From an uncultured Gammaproteobacteria bacterium (GTDB lineage: Bacteria > Pseudomonadota > Gammaproteobacteria > Pseudomonadales > UBA5518), in contig CAIXOY010000387.1 of the NCBI GenBank assembly GCA_903921135.1, forward strand, positions 1-8,383: a DNA stretch of 8,383 bases, given 5' to 3'. This document shows, in pieces, positions 1-7,820 of the stretch. Position 1 is the first letter of the stretch. Each line of letters starts with the position of its first letter. A program made the position numbers and the translations under genes. The notes under the pieces were generated by a model. The model was given only the letters and a program-made list of their open reading frames with translations. It did no database searches and had not been told where the DNA came from.

Positions 1-42
1 CAAAAGTGCTCGCCCCGGCGCTGCGTTCGCATGCGGTCGCTG

Positions 43-51
43 TGCTTAAAT
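43..51 (+). promoter_or_regulatory. possible extended -10 element upstream of lolC
   Basis: The bases TGCTTAAAT form a TGn motif followed by TTAAAT, which matches four of six positions of the sigma-70 -10 consensus. It is the only A/T-rich patch in a G/C-rich leader. I see no good -35 hexamer at 16-18 bases upstream; TTCGCA at 26-31 is too close. If used, it would place the transcript start near base 58, the lolC ATG itself. Only 57 bases precede the gene here, so a stronger promoter may lie outside the window. Speculative. Confidence 0.2.
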
Positions 52-57
52 GCCGAC

Positions 58-1296
58 ATGTTCCGCCCATTCCCCCTCTTCATCGGACTGCGCTATGCGC
101 GTGCCTCCCGTGGTGCGCGATTCGTCTCCGTCGTGTCTGCCGTCGCGCTCTGCGGTCTCGCGCTTGGCGTGATGGCGCTCGTGGTGGTGCTCTCGGTGAT
201 GAACGGCTTCGATCGCGAGCTGCGCACGCGCATCCTCTCGTTGGTGCCGCACGTCACGGTCTACACGCAGGGCCCCGCCGAAGACTGGCGCCCGCTGGCA
301 ACGCGGCTCGCCGGGATTCCCGGCGTGGCCGCGGCGGTGCCCTGGACGGGTGGCACGGCGATGCTCAGTACGCCCGGTGTGGTGCGCGGCGTGGAACTCG
401 GCGGGCTGCGCCCGCGTGAGGATGCAGCGGCCGCGGGCGTTGCGGGCAGCATGGTGTCGGGCTCGCTGGATGATTTGCGTCCGGGGGCTTTCGGCATCGT
501 ACTGGGCGGGCTTCTCGCGCGGTCCCTCGGCGTCGATGTGGGCGATACGGTGACGGTGATGCTGCCGCAACTCACGGTCACCCCGGCCGGTGCCTGGCCG
601 CGCATGCGCCGCTTCCGTGTGGTCGGTGTGTTCAGGGTCGGCGCGCAGGTGGATGCCAGCACGGCACTGGTGCATCTGGAGGACGCAGGCCGGTTGTATC
701 GCACCGGCCAGGGTGTGCACGCCGTGCGCCTGATGCTGGAGGATCCGTCACGCGCGCCCGTGATCTCCGCGCAGGTGGCTGCCATGGAGCCGGGCCGGGC
801 GACAGAAGACTGGAGCCGCACCCAAGGAACGCTCTTCAGCGCGGTGCGCATGGAGAAACGCATGGTCACGCTGCTGCTCATGGTGGTGGTGGCCGTGGCG
901 GCCTTCAACATCGTCTCGATCCTTACCATGGTGGTTGCAGAGAAACGCGGTGCCATCGCCGTGCTGCGCACCATGGGCGCCTCGCCCGGCCAGATCATGG
1001 CGATCTTCGCGGCGCAGGGAACGCTGACCGGGGTGGCGGGGATCGCGGCGGGGCTTGCCGCGGGCATACCGCTCGCGCTGAACGCCGGCGCCATCCTCGC
1101 GTGGGGTGAGGAGCTCCTGGGGCTCAGGCTCTTCGATCCGAACGTGTATTTCATCAGCTATCTGCCCTCGCAGTTGCAGGGCGCGGACGTGGCGCTGGTC
1201 AGCGTTGTCGCGCTTCTTCTCTGCGTGCTGGCCACGCTCTTTCCCGCCCGCCGTGCGGCGGCCATCGGTCCTGCGGAGGCCCTGCGCTATGAGTGA
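58..1296 (+). CDS. lolC: LolC, inner-membrane permease of the LolCDE lipoprotein-releasing ABC transporter
   Basis: This is a 412-residue permease subunit of LolCDE, which extracts outer-membrane lipoproteins from the inner membrane and hands them to periplasmic LolA. It has the family layout: one N-terminal membrane helix (about 24-48), a large periplasmic domain (about 50-265), then three C-terminal helices (about 268-292, 315-345, 377-397). Family motifs include LSVMNGFDREL (46-55), AVAAFNIVS (279-287) and AVLRTMGAS (301-309). Residues about 170-185 (PQLTVTPAGAWPRMRR) fit the position and proline pattern of the LolC Hook that binds LolA, and this is why I call it LolC rather than LolE. I chose ATG 58 because MFRPFPLFIGLRYA aligns with the start of E. 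coli LolC; ATG 31 would add nine atypical residues. Neither start has a visible Shine-Dalgarno. The length equals the usual 400-415. It overlaps lolD by 8 bases. The C/E assignment is less certain than the family. Confidence 0.93.
   Translation: MFRPFPLFIGLRYARASRGARFVSVVSAVALCGLALGVMALVVVLSVMNGFDRELRTRILSLVPHVTVYTQGPAEDWRPLATRLAGIPGVAAAVPWTGGTAMLSTPGVVRGVELGGLRPREDAAAAGVAGSMVSGSLDDLRPGAFGIVLGGLLARSLGVDVGDTVTVMLPQLTVTPAGAWPRMRRFRVVGVFRVGAQVDASTALVHLEDAGRLYRTGQGVHAVRLMLEDPSRAPVISAQVAAMEPGRATEDWSRTQGTLFSAVRMEKRMVTLLLMVVVAVAAFNIVSILTMVVAEKRGAIAVLRTMGASPGQIMAIFAAQGTLTGVAGIAAGLAAGIPLALNAGAILAWGEELLGLRLFDPNVYFISYLPSQLQGADVALVSVVALLLCVLATLFPARRAAAIGPAEALRYE
1275..1279 (+). promoter_or_regulatory. 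Shine-Dalgarno of lolD inside the lolC 3' end
   Basis: GGAGG lies nine bases before the lolD ATG at 1289, within the last codons of lolC. It is a strong match to the anti-Shine-Dalgarno and fixes the lolD start. It allows the ATPase subunit to be initiated independently as well as by coupling to lolC. Confidence 0.7.
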
Positions 1297-1987
1297 AAAC
1301 GCGGCCGAGGTGGTGCTCGCCTGCCGGGCGCTCTGCAAGTCCTACCGCGAGGGACCCTCGGCGGTGCGTGTACTCGACGCACTCGAGCTCGAAGTCCGTC
1401 GGGGTGAGCGCTTGGCGATCGTGGGGCAGTCAGGTTCCGGGAAGAGCACCTTGCTGAACATGCTCGGCGGGCTCGACGTGCCGGACACCGGCGAGGTCTG
1501 GGTGGAAGGCAAGCGCATCAGCGCGTTGAATGAACGCGAGCGCGGGTGGTTGCGCAACCGTGCGCTCGGCTTCGTCTACCAGTTCCATCATCTGCTCGGC
1601 GAGTTCGACGCCGAGGAGAACGTCGCCATGCCCCTGCTGATCCGCGGGGAGCACCCGCGCGATGCCGCGAAAAAGGCACGCGACATGCTGGCCCGCGTGG
1701 GCTTGGGTGCGCGTCTGGATCACAAGCCGGCCGAGCTCTCGGGTGGCGAGCGACAGCGTGTGGCGATCGCGCGGGCGCTGGTGTCGGATCCGCGCTGCGT
1801 GCTGATGGACGAACCGACCGGCAACCTGGACGAGGCCACTGCCGCTGGCATACACGCCCTGATGGACGAACTGAACCGGGGCGGCGGCACCAGTTTCGTG
1901 GTGGTGACGCACGACCGCGGTCTCGCCGGCGGCATGGACCGGGTGCTGCGCCTCTCGGGCGGCCGCTTGCATCCGGACGCGCCGTGA
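1289..1987 (+). CDS. lolD: LolD, ATPase subunit of the LolCDE lipoprotein-releasing transporter
   Basis: This 232-residue cytoplasmic ABC ATPase powers lipoprotein release by LolC/LolE; E. coli LolD has 233 residues. All nucleotide-binding motifs are present: Walker A GQSGSGKST (46-54), Q-loop Q98 in VYQFHHLLGEF, signature LSGGERQ (150-156), Walker B VLMDEP (171-176) with catalytic E175, D-loop NLDEAT (179-184) and the H-loop H208 in VVVTHD. The stretch YQFHHLL followed by ENVAMPLL after the Q-loop is characteristic of LolD within the MacB/FtsE-like ABC group. ATG 1289 is set by the GGAGG at 1275-1279 and by homologous length. An upstream in-frame extension to 1106 would run deep inside lolC and is rejected. 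It overlaps lolC by 8 bases and lolE by 4 (GTGA), so translation is probably coupled to keep subunit ratios. Nothing is missing or unusual. Confidence 0.97.
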   Translation: MSENAAEVVLACRALCKSYREGPSAVRVLDALELEVRRGERLAIVGQSGSGKSTLLNMLGGLDVPDTGEVWVEGKRISALNERERGWLRNRALGFVYQFHHLLGEFDAEENVAMPLLIRGEHPRDAAKKARDMLARVGLGARLDHKPAELSGGERQRVAIARALVSDPRCVLMDEPTGNLDEATAAGIHALMDELNRGGGTSFVVVTHDRGLAGGMDRVLRLSGGRLHPDAP

Positions 1988-3228
1988 AATTGCCCTGGCG
2001 CTTCGTTCTCGCCGTCGGGCTGCGCTACGCGGGGCGCTCGCAGCGTGGCGCGCTGGTGGCCTTCATCTCCAGGGTCTCCAGCGCGGGGCTGGTGCTCGGC
2101 GTGGCGTTGCTCGTGCTCGTGTTGTCGGTGATGGACGGATTCGAGCGCGAGTTGCAGGAGCGGATCCTTGCCCTGGTGCCGCATGTGAGCATCCAGCCCG
2201 CCGAGCCGCTCGAGGAGTGGCGTGGCCTCGTGGACGCCGTCGAGGCCCATCCGGAGGTGCGCGCCGCCGCGCCCTATGCCGATGTGCAGGGCCTGCTGAT
2301 GTTCCGCGGCAAGGCCCTGCCCGCGCTCGTGCACGGTATCGATCCCGACAGCGAGCAGCGCATTTCCGTGATCGGCAGTTATGCCTCTGCGGGCTCGCTT
2401 GCGCAGCTCTCCGGTGATGCACCGGCGGTGGTGCTGAGTGCCTCGGTGGCCGCAACTCTGGGTGTAAACGCCGGCGAACACATACTCCTTCTGGTCCCGG
2501 AACTGAATGCGCGCGGGCAACTCCTGCCGCGTACGCAGCGTGTGCGTGTTGCCGGCACCTTCTCCACCGGTACCGAGGTCGACAACCTCCTCACGCTCAC
2601 CTCGCTCGGGCTGGCCTCGCGCCTGCGCGGCAGCCCCGGTACGGCGCAGGGTGTGCGCTTCCAGGTGCGGGATCTCTTTGCCGCACCCCGGATCCGTCTC
2701 GAGGTGGAGCAGGGTCTGGGGCCGCGGTTCCGCGGCTTCGACTGGACGCGCACGCACGGCAACCTCCACGAGGCGATCCGCATGTCGCGCAACCTCGTTG
2801 GCGTGCTGCTCTTCCTGATCGTTGCCGTAGCCGCCTTCAACGTGGTGTCCACGCTGTTCCTTATCGTGAAAGACAAACAGGGTGACATCGCCATCCTGCG
2901 CACACTGGGGGCGAGCCCGGCCACGATCATGGCGGTGTTCGTGATCCAGGGCAGCCTGATCGGACTTGCCGGCACGGTGGTGGGTGGTGCCGTCGGTGCC
3001 GGACTCTCGCTGGTGATCACGGACGCCGTTGGCGTGGTCGAGCGTGTGTTCGGCGTGCGCTTCCTCGACGCGGCGGTTTACCCCGTGAGCTACCTGCCCT
3101 CCGAGCTGTCGTTTGCGAACGTGGCGCTCGTGTGCAGCGTCGCCTTCGCGATGAGCTTCCTGGCCACGGTGTACCCGTCGTGGCGGGCTGCCCGCATGCA
3201 GCCTGCCGAGATCCTGCGCCACGAGTGA
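1984..3228 (+). CDS. lolE: LolE, second inner-membrane permease of LolCDE
   Basis: This 414-residue protein is a diverged paralogue of the LolC encoded upstream; in E. coli, LolE is the subunit that binds the lipoprotein substrate. Layout is one N-terminal helix (about 30-50), a periplasmic domain (about 52-265), and three helices (about 270-294, 315-345, 379-397). LolE-like features are ILALVPHV (61-68), AAAPYA (94-99), GIDPDSEQRIS (118-128), KDKQGDIAILRTLGA (296-310) and YLPSEL (370-375). The loop matching the LolC Hook (about 170-186) has a different sequence. The start is GTG 1984, sharing GTGA with the lolD stop. There is no clear Shine-Dalgarno before it, so translation probably depends on coupling to lolD. 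An upstream ATG-initiated extension (from 1546) would overlap most of lolD and is not credible. The C-terminus (RAARMQPAEILRHE) resembles that of LolC. The family call is very secure; LolE versus LolC is strongly favoured by motifs and gene order. Confidence 0.93.
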   Translation: MKLPWRFVLAVGLRYAGRSQRGALVAFISRVSSAGLVLGVALLVLVLSVMDGFERELQERILALVPHVSIQPAEPLEEWRGLVDAVEAHPEVRAAAPYADVQGLLMFRGKALPALVHGIDPDSEQRISVIGSYASAGSLAQLSGDAPAVVLSASVAATLGVNAGEHILLLVPELNARGQLLPRTQRVRVAGTFSTGTEVDNLLTLTSLGLASRLRGSPGTAQGVRFQVRDLFAAPRIRLEVEQGLGPRFRGFDWTRTHGNLHEAIRMSRNLVGVLLFLIVAVAAFNVVSTLFLIVKDKQGDIAILRTLGASPATIMAVFVIQGSLIGLAGTVVGGAVGAGLSLVITDAVGVVERVFGVRFLDAAVYPVSYLPSELSFANVALVCSVAFAMSFLATVYPSWRAARMQPAEILRHE

Positions 3229-3299
3229 GACGGGCTTGATTTCGCCGTGCTGACGCGGCCCAATACGGCCCATGCGCACCCACGGACGGGACGCCTCTC
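3229..3299 (+). other. lolE-comEC intergenic spacer
   Basis: These 71 bases contain no ORF of note. I see no hairpin followed by a T-run, so no intrinsic terminator. There is a weak 5-bp inverted repeat GCCGT/ACGGC (3244-3248 with 3265-3269, loop 16). A TTGATT at 3236-3241 resembles a -35 box, but nothing like a -10 follows at proper spacing. GGGA at 3288-3291, eight bases before the comEC ATG, is at best a weak ribosome binding site. Read-through from lolE into comEC is therefore plausible. Confidence 0.5.
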
Positions 3300-5612
3300 A
3301 TGCACGCACGGATGCTTGCTGCCGCGGCCGGTATTGCCGCCACGATCCTCTTCCCCGCATTGCCGCCGCAGCCCTTCGTTGTGGCGCTGCTGCCCCTGTT
3401 GTTGCCGCTGTGTCTCTGTGCCCCACGGGGCGTCGGGCTGGGAGCGGTATTCGTGGCGGGCATGTGCTGGGGTGCGCTTTGCGGACACTGGCTGCTGGGC
3501 ACGATGCTTCCCCCGGCGCTCGAGGGGAAGGACGCCGAGCTCAGGCTCTGCATCGAGGGACTCCCTGAGCGCAGACAGGAGCGCGGGCTGACGGTCTGGC
3601 GCCTGCGGGCACGCCTCCTGGAGCCTGCCCAATACCGTGGCATGCCAGCCTGGCAGGGGCGTGCGGTGGAGTTCAGCTGGTATGGCGCGGGGGATTTCCA
3701 CCCCGGCGAGGCCTGGCGTATGCGGTTGCGGCTGCGTGCGCCCCGCGGCTTCCTGAACCCCGGATCGGCGGATCGCCAGGCCTGGCTGCACGCCGACGGG
3801 GTCGATGCCACCGGTTATGTCAGTGCAACGGGCGCGGCCCGGCGCGAAGGCGCTTGCCCCGCGGGCGCCGATCCCTGGCGCGAGCGGTTGCGCGAACGCC
3901 TGCTGTCGATTGCAGGCGAAGGTCCTGCCACGGCGGCCTTGCTGGCGCTCACCATCGGGGACGATTCGCGCTTCACGCCGGCCGACTGGGAGGTGTTCTC
4001 GCGGACGGGAACCACCCATCTGGTTGTCATCTCCGGCATGCACATCAGCCTTGTAGCAGGTCTGGCCTTCGCTGCGGGCTTGCGTCTTGCGCGCGGTCTA
4101 CCGGTACTCGCCGAGCGCCTGCCGGCCCGGGTTTGGGGGGCGCTGCTCGCCGTGCCTGCGGTGCTCTGTTACGCCGCGCTCGCGGGTTGGTCGCTGTCGG
4201 TGCAGCGCGCCGTGCTGATGGCGCTGGTGCTGGTCCTGGCCGTATGCCTGGAACGTCACCGCCCCGTGCTGGCTTCGCTCGCCGTGGCAGCGCTGGCCGT
4301 GCTTGCGCTGCAACCACTGGCGGCCCTGCAGCCCGGGTTCTGGCTTTCATTTCTCAGCGTGGCGGCTCTGTTGCTCGGCTTGGGCGGCAGGCTCGCTCGC
4401 CTGCACTGGCGCGAGGCGCTCTGGCGGCCGCAGTACGTGGTGGCCATCGCGCTCGCTGCACCTCTGCTCGGGATGGGGCTGCCGCAGGCGCCGCTCGGTC
4501 CGCTGGTGAATGTGGTAGCCATCCCGCTCGTCGATCTGGTGGCCGTGCCTGCCGGGCTGCTCGGTAGTCTGGTGTCGGGCTTCTCCGAAACCCTGGCGCG
4601 CCCCTTCCTGCAACTCTCATTGATGGCACTTGAGCTCCTCGGCCGCTTCCTGCGTTTCAGTGCGGAGCTGAGTCCCGACGTGGCCTACGGACACGGCGCT
4701 GCGCCGTGGTGGGCGATCGGGTTGGCAGTGGCGGGCAGTCTGTGGATGCTGGCGCCGCGCGGGTGTCCCGCCCGTGTGCTCGGCGCGTTCTGTTTTCTGC
4801 CGGCCGTGTTTCCTCCTCAGCCGCCGGCTCCGGCGCTCGAACTGCTGATGCTGGACGTCGGGCAGGGCTCTGCCACGGTTTTGCGCACGGCAGGGTATGT
4901 GCTGGTCTTCGACGCCGGGCCCCGTTACAGCGACCGTTTCGATGCCGGTCGCGCGCTCGTGGTGCCGGCGCTGCGCGCGCAGGGCGCTGCCTCCGTCGAC
5001 CTTCTGGTGCTGAGTCATGCAGACAGCGATCACGCTGGTGGCGCCGGAGGCGTGCGCACGGCGCTGCCCGTTCGCGCGGAACTGGGCGGCGAACCCGAGC
5101 CCGGAACCAGCGCGCGGCGCTGTGCAGCCGGCATGCATTGGCAGCGCGATGGCGTGGACTTCCGCGTCCTGCATCCGCGCGAAGGCGACCGGCGCGAGGG
5201 CAACACGGCCTCCTGCGTGCTGCGCGTGGAAGCGGCCGGGCGGGTGGTGCTGCTGACAGGCGACATCGACGCCGATGCCGAGTATGCGCTGCTGGCGGCA
5301 GATCCCGTGTCCTTGCGCGCCGACGTTGTGCTGGTGCCACACCACGGGAGCCGCAGTTCTTCCTCGCCCCGTTTCGTCAGAGCCGTTGCGCCCCGTTATG
5401 CGCTGGTTTCGGCCGGCTTCCGCAACCGTTTCGGGCATCCGCATCCGCAGGTCGTCGAGCGATGGCGCGAGGCGCAGGCGCGGATCATGAACACGGCAGA
5501 GGCGGGCGCCGTGGTGCTGCGCATCGAGCAGGACGGCAGCATCCCCGAGCCCGTACTCTGGCGGCAGAAGAAACGCCGTTTCTGGCACCGGGCAGTGCCA
5601 CCCGGGGGCTGA
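3300..5612 (+). CDS. comEC: ComEC/Rec2, inner-membrane DNA uptake channel protein
   Basis: This 770-residue polytopic protein is the conserved channel that carries single-stranded DNA across the inner membrane during natural transformation. Its three expected parts are present in order: an N-terminal DUF4131-type region with hydrophobic segments (about 5-70) and a soluble OB-like part (about 75-180); the competence domain with many membrane helices (about 205-505), including HLVVISGMHIS (240-250) and GWSLSVQRA (296-304); and a C-terminal metallo-beta-lactamase-like domain (about 513-745). The last has LDVGQGS (518-524), HADSDH (573-578), TGDID (653-657) and PHHGS (680-684), the ligands expected for a metal-dependent nuclease. 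The length is typical and no break is seen. ATG 3300 is the first start after an in-frame stop at 3237; a second ATG at 3312 is possible. The ribosome binding site is weak. It lies 71 bases after lolE and ends one base from the xseA stop. Presence of comEC alone does not prove competence. Confidence 0.95.
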   Translation: MHARMLAAAAGIAATILFPALPPQPFVVALLPLLLPLCLCAPRGVGLGAVFVAGMCWGALCGHWLLGTMLPPALEGKDAELRLCIEGLPERRQERGLTVWRLRARLLEPAQYRGMPAWQGRAVEFSWYGAGDFHPGEAWRMRLRLRAPRGFLNPGSADRQAWLHADGVDATGYVSATGAARREGACPAGADPWRERLRERLLSIAGEGPATAALLALTIGDDSRFTPADWEVFSRTGTTHLVVISGMHISLVAGLAFAAGLRLARGLPVLAERLPARVWGALLAVPAVLCYAALAGWSLSVQRAVLMALVLVLAVCLERHRPVLASLAVAALAVLALQPLAALQPGFWLSFLSVAALLLGLGGRLARLHWREALWRPQYVVAIALAAPLLGMGLPQAPLGPLVNVVAIPLVDLVAVPAGLLGSLVSGFSETLARPFLQLSLMALELLGRFLRFSAELSPDVAYGHGAAPWWAIGLAVAGSLWMLAPRGCPARVLGAFCFLPAVFPPQPPAPALELLMLDVGQGSATVLRTAGYVLVFDAGPRYSDRFDAGRALVVPALRAQGAASVDLLVLSHADSDHAGGAGGVRTALPVRAELGGEPEPGTSARRCAAGMHWQRDGVDFRVLHPREGDRREGNTASCVLRVEAAGRVVLLTGDIDADAEYALLAADPVSLRADVVLVPHHGSRSSSSPRFVRAVAPRYALVSAGFRNRFGHPHPQVVERWREAQARIMNTAEAGAVVLRIEQDGSIPEPVLWRQKKRRFWHRAVPPGG
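5583..5600 (+). repeat. short inverted repeat in the comEC 3' end
   Basis: TGGCAC (5583-5588) and GTGCCA (5595-5600) are perfect reverse complements around a 6-base loop, 10 bases before the comEC stop. No T-run follows on either strand, so it is not a classical terminator. It may form a small mRNA 3' hairpin or be chance in G/C-rich coding DNA. Confidence 0.35.
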
Positions 5613-5613
5613 C

Positions 5614-5628
<15 letters not shown>
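5598..5628. repeat. imperfect dyad centred on the comEC/xseA junction
   Basis: The comEC TGA, the single intergenic base C5613 and the reverse complement of the xseA TGA form the odd palindrome TGACTCA (5610-5616). Outside it, CCACC (5598-5602) and GGTGG (5624-5628) are perfect reverse complements placed symmetrically about base 5613. The pairs 5606/5620 and 5607/5619 also match; five positions between the arms do not. It could act as a bidirectional transcript-end structure, but it lacks U-tracts. Confidence 0.35.
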
Positions 5629-6978
<1,350 letters not shown>

Positions 6979-6986
6979 CGGTGGCG

Positions 6987-6990
6987 CTCC
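6987..6990 (-). promoter_or_regulatory. Shine-Dalgarno of xseA
   Basis: Read on the minus strand this is GGAG, eight bases before the xseA ATG (6976-6978). It lies in the 20-base gap after the hydrolase stop codon and supports that start. Confidence 0.6.
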
Positions 6991-6998
6991 GTGCGTGC

Positions 6999-7772
6999 TC
7001 AGGCGAGGAGGAGATTGCCGAGGCGCGGACGCCGGAATTTCTTCCAGTTCCCCTCGGGTTGGGCGAGGCGGTCAGCGAGCAGGAACATCACGGCGGCGCT
7101 GTAGCCGAGCCCCACGTGGCTCGCGCTCACGCGGATGCTCTGGGTGAGCGGCGTCTCGCGCTCGCGCGCCACCTGGTGCGCCACGATGCCGTCGCTCTCG
7201 CTGTAGATGGCGGTGCAGGGTACGCCCGGCGGTGGCTCGATCATGCGGGCGATGCGCTCGCGGAGCTCCTCGCTGTCGAGCCGCGTTTCCGTGGCGAGTT
7301 CGTAGAGCCGCCAGATCGTGGTGGCTTTGGGGTTGCCGCCGATCGGGCTGCCCAGCGTGATCACCTGCCGCACGTGCTCGGGGCAGGCACGGGCGAGTTC
7401 GCGTGCGAGTACACCGCCCAGGCTCCATCCGACCAGGCTCACCTTGCGGCCCTGCCGACGCACGATCGCGGCGAGTTGCTCGGCCACCCTGTTCTCGAAA
7501 TCCGGATCAGAGGCGCGCAGGCCCAGATTGCGCCCGAGCCCCCAGCCTTGCGCGTCATATCCCCAGAGGCGCATGTAGTAGCGCAGGGCTGCCGTGGAAC
7601 CGTCGGCACCCATGAAGCCCGGCAACACCATCACCGGGTGACCGTCGCCGCGGCGTGCGCGTCGTAACCAGGGATGGGCGAGCAGGAGGGTGTTCAGTTC
7701 GAGCAGGAAGCGGCCGGGTTCGGTCAGCGCATAGACGAGGCGTGGTCTGGGAACAAGGGGCTCGGTGTTCAT
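6999..7772 (-). CDS. uncharacterised alpha/beta hydrolase (esterase/lipase-like)
   Basis: This is a 257-residue alpha/beta-hydrolase-fold protein of unknown substrate. The full triad is visible: nucleophile S117 in GWSLGG (115-120), acid D194 in SESDGIV (191-197) and H219 in SASHVGLG (216-223). VMVLPGFMG (47-55) is the strand and oxyanion-loop region, and GWGLGRNLG (76-84) is a marker I associate with a bacterial family of putative lipases/esterases, as is LADRLAQPEGNW near 232-243. ITLGSPIGG (138-146) follows the nucleophile elbow as in lipases. There is no signal peptide or clear membrane helix, so a cytoplasmic location is likely. ATG 7772 is the only plausible start: no in-frame ATG, GTG or TTG lies in the 48-base gap after rsmE. 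That gap holds a hairpin between the GGAGG and the start. It is followed 20 bases later by xseA. Lipase, esterase or thioesterase activity cannot be told apart from sequence. Confidence 0.88.
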   Translation of the reverse strand: MNTEPLVPRPRLVYALTEPGRFLLELNTLLLAHPWLRRARRGDGHPVMVLPGFMGADGSTAALRYYMRLWGYDAQGWGLGRNLGLRASDPDFENRVAEQLAAIVRRQGRKVSLVGWSLGGVLARELARACPEHVRQVITLGSPIGGNPKATTIWRLYELATETRLDSEELRERIARMIEPPPGVPCTAIYSESDGIVAHQVARERETPLTQSIRVSASHVGLGYSAAVMFLLADRLAQPEGNWKKFRRPRLGNLLLA

Positions 7773-7778
7773 CGCGCG

Positions 7779-7799
7779 CTCGCCGGACTGAGCGGCGAG
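7779..7799 (-). promoter_or_regulatory. stem-loop in the leader of the hydrolase gene
   Basis: On the minus strand CTCGCCG (7799-7793) and CGGCGAG (7785-7779) are perfect 7-base reverse complements around a 7-base loop. The stem ends six bases before the hydrolase ATG. It lies between a strong Shine-Dalgarno (7809-7805) and the start codon. No U-run follows, so it is not an intrinsic terminator. When folded it would bring the distant GGAGG to about 11 bases from the AUG; it could also hinder ribosome access. The structure is seen in the sequence; a regulatory role is inferred. Confidence 0.45.
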
Positions 7800-7804
7800 T
7801 GTAG

Positions 7805-7809
7805 CCTCC
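7805..7809 (-). promoter_or_regulatory. GGAGG, candidate distant Shine-Dalgarno of the hydrolase gene
   Basis: Read on the minus strand this is GGAGG, 32 bases before the hydrolase ATG and 11 bases after the rsmE stop codon. The linear distance is far too long for normal use, and no in-frame start codon lies closer. The only sequence near the ATG resembling a ribosome binding site is GGCGAG, buried in the hairpin stem. Confidence 0.35.
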
Positions 7810-7820
7810 GGAATGGCTCT

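Noticed and set aside
1106..1288. Upstream in-frame extension of lolD
   Set aside because: It would overlap lolC by about 190 bases and add about 61 non-conserved residues; ATG 1289 has a strong Shine-Dalgarno and gives the family length.
1720..3279. Long minus-strand ORF (519 codons) opposite lolD/lolE
   Set aside because: It is antisense to conserved lol genes, and its translation is rich in His, Arg and Gln with no domain-like pattern.
3229..3299. Possible promoter or terminator for comEC in the spacer
   Set aside because: TTGATT has no -10 partner at proper distance, and the GCCGT/ACGGC repeat is short with a 16-base loop and no T-run.
2052..5041. Two copies of the E. coli Chi octamer GCTGGTGG (2052-2059, 5034-5041)
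   Set aside because: Chi sequences are species-specific and the host is unknown; both copies lie in Ala/Leu/Val-type coding sequence where the octamer arises easily at this base composition.
5583..5600. Intrinsic terminator of comEC
   Set aside because: The 6-bp hairpin is followed by a C/G-rich run rather than T residues, so it does not meet the rho-independent pattern.
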